64,000 nt of DNA from an uncultured Kordiimonas sp. (GTDB lineage: Bacteria; Pseudomonadota; Alphaproteobacteria; Sphingomonadales; Kordiimonadaceae). A model generated the notes under the pieces. It did no database searches, had not been told where the DNA came from, and worked only from the letters and a program-made list of their open reading frames with translations. Shown in pieces: positions 61,394 to 64,000 of this stretch (position 1 is the first letter of the stretch; every line of letters starts with the position of its first letter). A program made the position numbers and the translations under genes. Where the stretch lies: positions 862,152-926,151 of the forward strand of contig CANNEK010000001.1 in the NCBI GenBank assembly GCA_947503625.1, given 5' to 3'.

Positions 61394-62314
61394 ATGCCTA
61401 TTAACGCCATAAACGATAATGCCAGCACTACCCATATTGGCTGTCACGACGCAGCCGACATAAGGCAGAAAAATAGCTCTGAGTGTCACAAACCCGATCT
61501 TTTGTCGTCTCTGCGCGCTGAACTCGCCCGGCTTGATCCGGCGAAAAATGGTCCTGTCATTTTACAAACTGAACCACAACAAACCGACGAATCATCAGAT
61601 GCAGGCGAACACCACAAAACGGAAAGGCTCCCTGCGGGCTGGTTACATGAACTATGGGCACCGCACCCCCGAGATCATGCCACAGCAATGGCCTGGGCCC
61701 TTTCTGAAATAACGCATAGCGATAAACCAGTCTTGTGGATAACAAGCCGCACCATGCTTCGCGAACAGGGTCTGCCGTATGGACCAGGCCTGTTCGCGCA
61801 GGGATTTGATCCGTCCCGGTTCATTCTGGTACGTGTGCAATCGGAAAAGGATGGGCTTTGGGCACTTGAGGAAGCGATAAAATCTTCAGCGTTTGCAGGC
61901 ATTGTCGGAGAATTTGAAGACATTGACCTGACCAGCAGCAGGCGGCTTTCTTTGGCAATCCAAACACATGACACGCACTGTATTTTGCTGATGCGCTGCG
62001 CGGTGGAACCACAAAGCGTTGCTTATAGCCGCTGGCGTGTCACACCGATTGCCAGCGCAACTGGTAGTATCACCTCAAGCAATCTACCGGGAGTGCCCCG
62101 GTTAAAAGCGTCACTGTGCAAGCATCGTGGCGGAGAACTCCCTCATCAATCAATTCTGGAGTGGCAGGATGCGACGCATCGCTTCCATATGGTTACCCCA
62201 ATGGCCAATCAACCGTTGGTGCCGGGCTCGGGTGCAAACAGCCCCCCTGCAACAACCCCCAATGACAGCAATGGGGCAACCGACAAACACCTTCGCGCTT
62301 ACGCACACAGTTAA
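61394..62314 (+). CDS. imuA: ImuA, RecA-like SOS mutasome protein
   Basis: The protein is 306 residues. After a divergent N-terminus with LLSSLRAELARLDP it has the ImuA/SulA-like segment LPAGWLHELWAPHPRDHATAMAWALSEITHSDKPVLWITSRTMLREQGLPYGPGLFAQGFDPSRFILVRVQSEKDGLWALEEAIKSSAFAGIVGEFEDIDLTSSRRLSLAIQ. The protein is thought to link RecA and ImuB in translesion synthesis. It sits behind a LexA box and overlaps imuB by 146 bases. The C-terminal 60 residues are low in recognisable structure and coincide with that overlap. Confidence 0.85.
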   Translation: MPINAINDNASTTHIGCHDAADIRQKNSSECHKPDLLSSLRAELARLDPAKNGPVILQTEPQQTDESSDAGEHHKTERLPAGWLHELWAPHPRDHATAMAWALSEITHSDKPVLWITSRTMLREQGLPYGPGLFAQGFDPSRFILVRVQSEKDGLWALEEAIKSSAFAGIVGEFEDIDLTSSRRLSLAIQTHDTHCILLMRCAVEPQSVAYSRWRVTPIASATGSITSSNLPGVPRLKASLCKHRGGELPHQSILEWQDATHRFHMVTPMANQPLVPGSGANSPPATTPNDSNGATDKHLRAYAHS

Positions 62315-63791
62315 CCAGACACAAAAACTGTATGCCGTATCTCTGGCAGCACAAACGCAAGGGTTAATACAAAATATGTCGCTCGCAGAGGCGCGGGCCA
62401 TTGTTCCTGCACTGGATACTGCCCCTGCCAACGAGGACGCCGATGCAAGGGCCCTGAACATGTTTGCCCGTTGGTGTGACCGCTATACGCCACTGTTTGC
62501 CCTGGATGGCGCTGATGGTTTGCTACTAGATATTACCGGCTGTGATCATCTTTTTGGTGGGGAACAGGCCTTGATCGATGATTTGTCACACAGGATGGAA
62601 AAGGCCGGCATTATAGCCCAGTTTGCCATTGCAGACACAGTCGGTTCTGCCTGGGCATTAGCCCGCTATGCCCCCGGTTATATTCTACCGAAAAGCGACA
62701 TTCAGGAAAAAGTGGCGGCATTGAACAGCCTGCCTGTCAAAGCTTTGCGGCTGGACAGACGCAGTGTCGTAACTCTGCACAGACTGGGTTTGAAAAGAAT
62801 CGGGGACCTCACAAAACTGCCACGCCCGGCGCTGGCCCGACGTTTCAGGGGCGCACCGGCAAAAGATGTTACCGACCTTCTCAACCGGCTTGATCAGGCC
62901 CTTGGCACCAAAGCAGAAGCGGTTGTGCCCCTGCAGCCCTTGCCCGTCTGGCGCCTTCGTCATGCATTCTCTGAACCCGTCATGCATTTAGAGGCAATTG
63001 AACTGGCCTTGCCCACCCTGATTAACAATCTGATGCCCATCCTGGCGCAGGCAGAAATGGGGGTGAGACGACTTATACTCAGTGCTTTCCGGGTCGATGG
63101 CAGTGTCCAGCATATCCGTATTGGCACCAGCAGACCCACACGCGATCAGACACATCTAAAACGATTGTTCACAGAAAAACTCGACACTCTTCAGTCCGGG
63201 TTCGGGTTTGACCTTCTGATGCTGTCAGTCAGCGAAAGTGAAAAACTGCCACCAAAACAGATTGCCACTTTGCGGGATACCCAGATGGAGGAGACTGCCC
63301 ATGTTCTGGACCGATTGAGCGCACGACTGGGGGCTGGTGCCGTGATACAGCTGAAACATCGTCACAGTCATATCCCGGAACGGGCACAATCCTACAGTCC
63401 GGCTTATAATGGGCCACTTGAGTGGGAAACAATTCCACAAAATCTTGCACCCCGGCCTTTACGCCTGCTGCCACACCCTGAAGCCATGCAGGTGATGGCG
63501 GAAGTGCCGGAGGGCGCACCACGCCGGTTTCGCTGGCGGCGGGTCAACCACCGCGTTTTGAAAGCCGAAGGCCCGGAGCGGCTTGCCTGTGAATGGTGGT
63601 TAACAGGTGAAACCGAGACATCGGAAGACCTGACCCGTGACTATTACCGCATTGAAGTAGAAGGCGGGGCGCGGTTTTGGGTCTTTCGGCGCGGGCTTTA
63701 TGCTGTAGCTGGCGTACGCCCTGCTGAAACCATAGATGACCCTTTAAACGGCACAGACCCGCAGTGGTTTATGCACGGCTTTTTTGCCTGA
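62169..63791 (+). CDS. imuB: ImuB, Y-family polymerase-like SOS mutasome protein
   Basis: The protein is 540 residues from ATG 62169, chosen because MRRIASIWLPQWPINRW is the family N-terminus; an earlier in-frame ATG at 62127 is less likely. The gene overlaps imuA by 146 bases in another frame. Y-family features are SLAEARAIVPAL, ALDGADGLLLDITGCDHLFGGEQAL and the helix-hairpin-helix-like LHRLGLKRIGDLTKLPRPALARRF. Catalytic acidic residues normally found at the N-terminus (DxxxFF) are absent, as in known ImuB, which acts as a clamp-binding hub for DnaE2 and not as a polymerase. Confidence 0.93.
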   Translation: MRRIASIWLPQWPINRWCRARVQTAPLQQPPMTAMGQPTNTFALTHTVNQTQKLYAVSLAAQTQGLIQNMSLAEARAIVPALDTAPANEDADARALNMFARWCDRYTPLFALDGADGLLLDITGCDHLFGGEQALIDDLSHRMEKAGIIAQFAIADTVGSAWALARYAPGYILPKSDIQEKVAALNSLPVKALRLDRRSVVTLHRLGLKRIGDLTKLPRPALARRFRGAPAKDVTDLLNRLDQALGTKAEAVVPLQPLPVWRLRHAFSEPVMHLEAIELALPTLINNLMPILAQAEMGVRRLILSAFRVDGSVQHIRIGTSRPTRDQTHLKRLFTEKLDTLQSGFGFDLLMLSVSESEKLPPKQIATLRDTQMEETAHVLDRLSARLGAGAVIQLKHRHSHIPERAQSYSPAYNGPLEWETIPQNLAPRPLRLLPHPEAMQVMAEVPEGAPRRFRWRRVNHRVLKAEGPERLACEWWLTGETETSEDLTRDYYRIEVEGGARFWVFRRGLYAVAGVRPAETIDDPLNGTDPQWFMHGFFA

Positions 63792-63800
63792 AGATCTACC

Positions 63801-64000
63801 ATGTACACAGAATTACACAGCACAAGTAACTTCAGTTTCCTCCGCGGTGCGTCACACCCGGAAGAACTGGTGATTATGGCAAAGCTAGCCGGATTGCAGG
63901 GTATTGCCATCACAGACCGAAACAGTTTGGCCGGGGTGGTGCGAGCGCACAAGGCCGCCAAAGAACATGGCATTGCGTTCCTTCCAGCCTGCCGGCTTGA
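63801..64000 (+). CDS. dnaE2: DnaE2 error-prone DNA polymerase III alpha, 5' part
   Basis: The frame begins at ATG 63801, ten bases after the imuB stop, and runs off the right end after 66 complete codons. The start [24 protein letters not shown] is the PHP-domain N-terminus of DnaE/DnaE2, followed by [28 protein letters not shown]. The first metal-site His of PHP domains (often LHxHS) reads LHSTSNF, as usual for DnaE2. It completes the imuA-imuB-dnaE2 cassette that does mutagenic translesion synthesis. Confidence 0.92.
   Translation, partial: MYTELHSTSNFSFLRGASHPEELVIMAKLAGLQGIAITDRNSLAGVVRAHKAAKEHGIAFLPACRL

Overview
The window looks like the chromosome of an alphaproteobacterium, probably marine and aerobic. 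The evidence is the imuA-imuB-dnaE2 mutagenesis cassette behind a GAAC-N7-GAAC LexA box, an FNR-type regulator with a CX2CX7C cluster, two TonB-dependent receptors and GntR-controlled catabolic genes. An order such as Kordiimonadales or Emcibacterales is only a guess. No rRNA, tRNA, CRISPR array, insertion sequence or phage gene was seen, and no gene-free gap exceeds about 300 bases. Genes are densely packed, with many 1-4 base start/stop overlaps.

Region 1 (0-1.8 kb): a truncated secreted protein, a small secreted protein of unknown role, a probable small RNA or leader with its own terminator, and a NUDIX/winged-helix protein. Region 2 (1.8-12.2 kb): a catabolic block around an FCD-type GntR regulator. 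It holds a TonB receptor, an isochorismatase-type amidohydrolase, a family III CoA-transferase, an HMG-CoA-lyase-like enzyme and hydantoinase/oxoprolinase subunits A and B. Four copies of a TTGTATACAA-like palindrome lie in the two divergent promoter regions and link these genes to the regulator. Region 3 (12.2-18.3 kb): an exported ABM-domain protein, a LysR regulator, a sodium:solute symporter with a small membrane partner, a second isochorismatase and two PuuE/imidase-like deacetylase-fold enzymes.

Region 4 (18.3-59.5 kb) is the most interesting part. A 16-base AT-rich imperfect palindrome, roughly GTTATATCNATATNAC, occurs at nine promoter regions spread over 37 kb. One copy is in front of the HutC-type GntR gene at 37955-38767, the natural candidate to bind it. 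The putative regulon contains uptake systems (TonB receptor, two MFS carriers, TRAP transporter), six VOC-fold genes, two alpha/beta hydrolases with His in place of the nucleophile Ser, a nitrilase-fold protein without its catalytic Cys, a DUF1838-like exported protein, a LeuCD-like hydro-lyase, an HMG-CoA-lyase-like enzyme, CoA-transferases, methyltransferases, two quinone-reductase-like MDR enzymes, an aldehyde dehydrogenase, a flavin amine oxidase and a D-lactate-dehydrogenase-like flavoprotein. Inside this region an operon without a motif of its own (40.9-45.2 kb) encodes a His-rich NicO-like metal transporter, an ACMSD-like amidohydrolase that lacks the HxH metal motif, a CoA-transferase and a His-tailed cupin. 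The whole looks like an undescribed pathway for import and stepwise breakdown of a complex organic compound, ending in CoA-dependent carbon-carbon cleavage. The substrate cannot be named from sequence.

Region 5 (45.3-48 kb, inside region 4) holds an FNR-like regulator facing a hybrid histidine kinase. Region 6 (59.5-64 kb) has two coupled solute-binding-protein-like genes without a permease, then the SOS mutasome genes imuA, imuB and the start of dnaE2, which runs off the right end.
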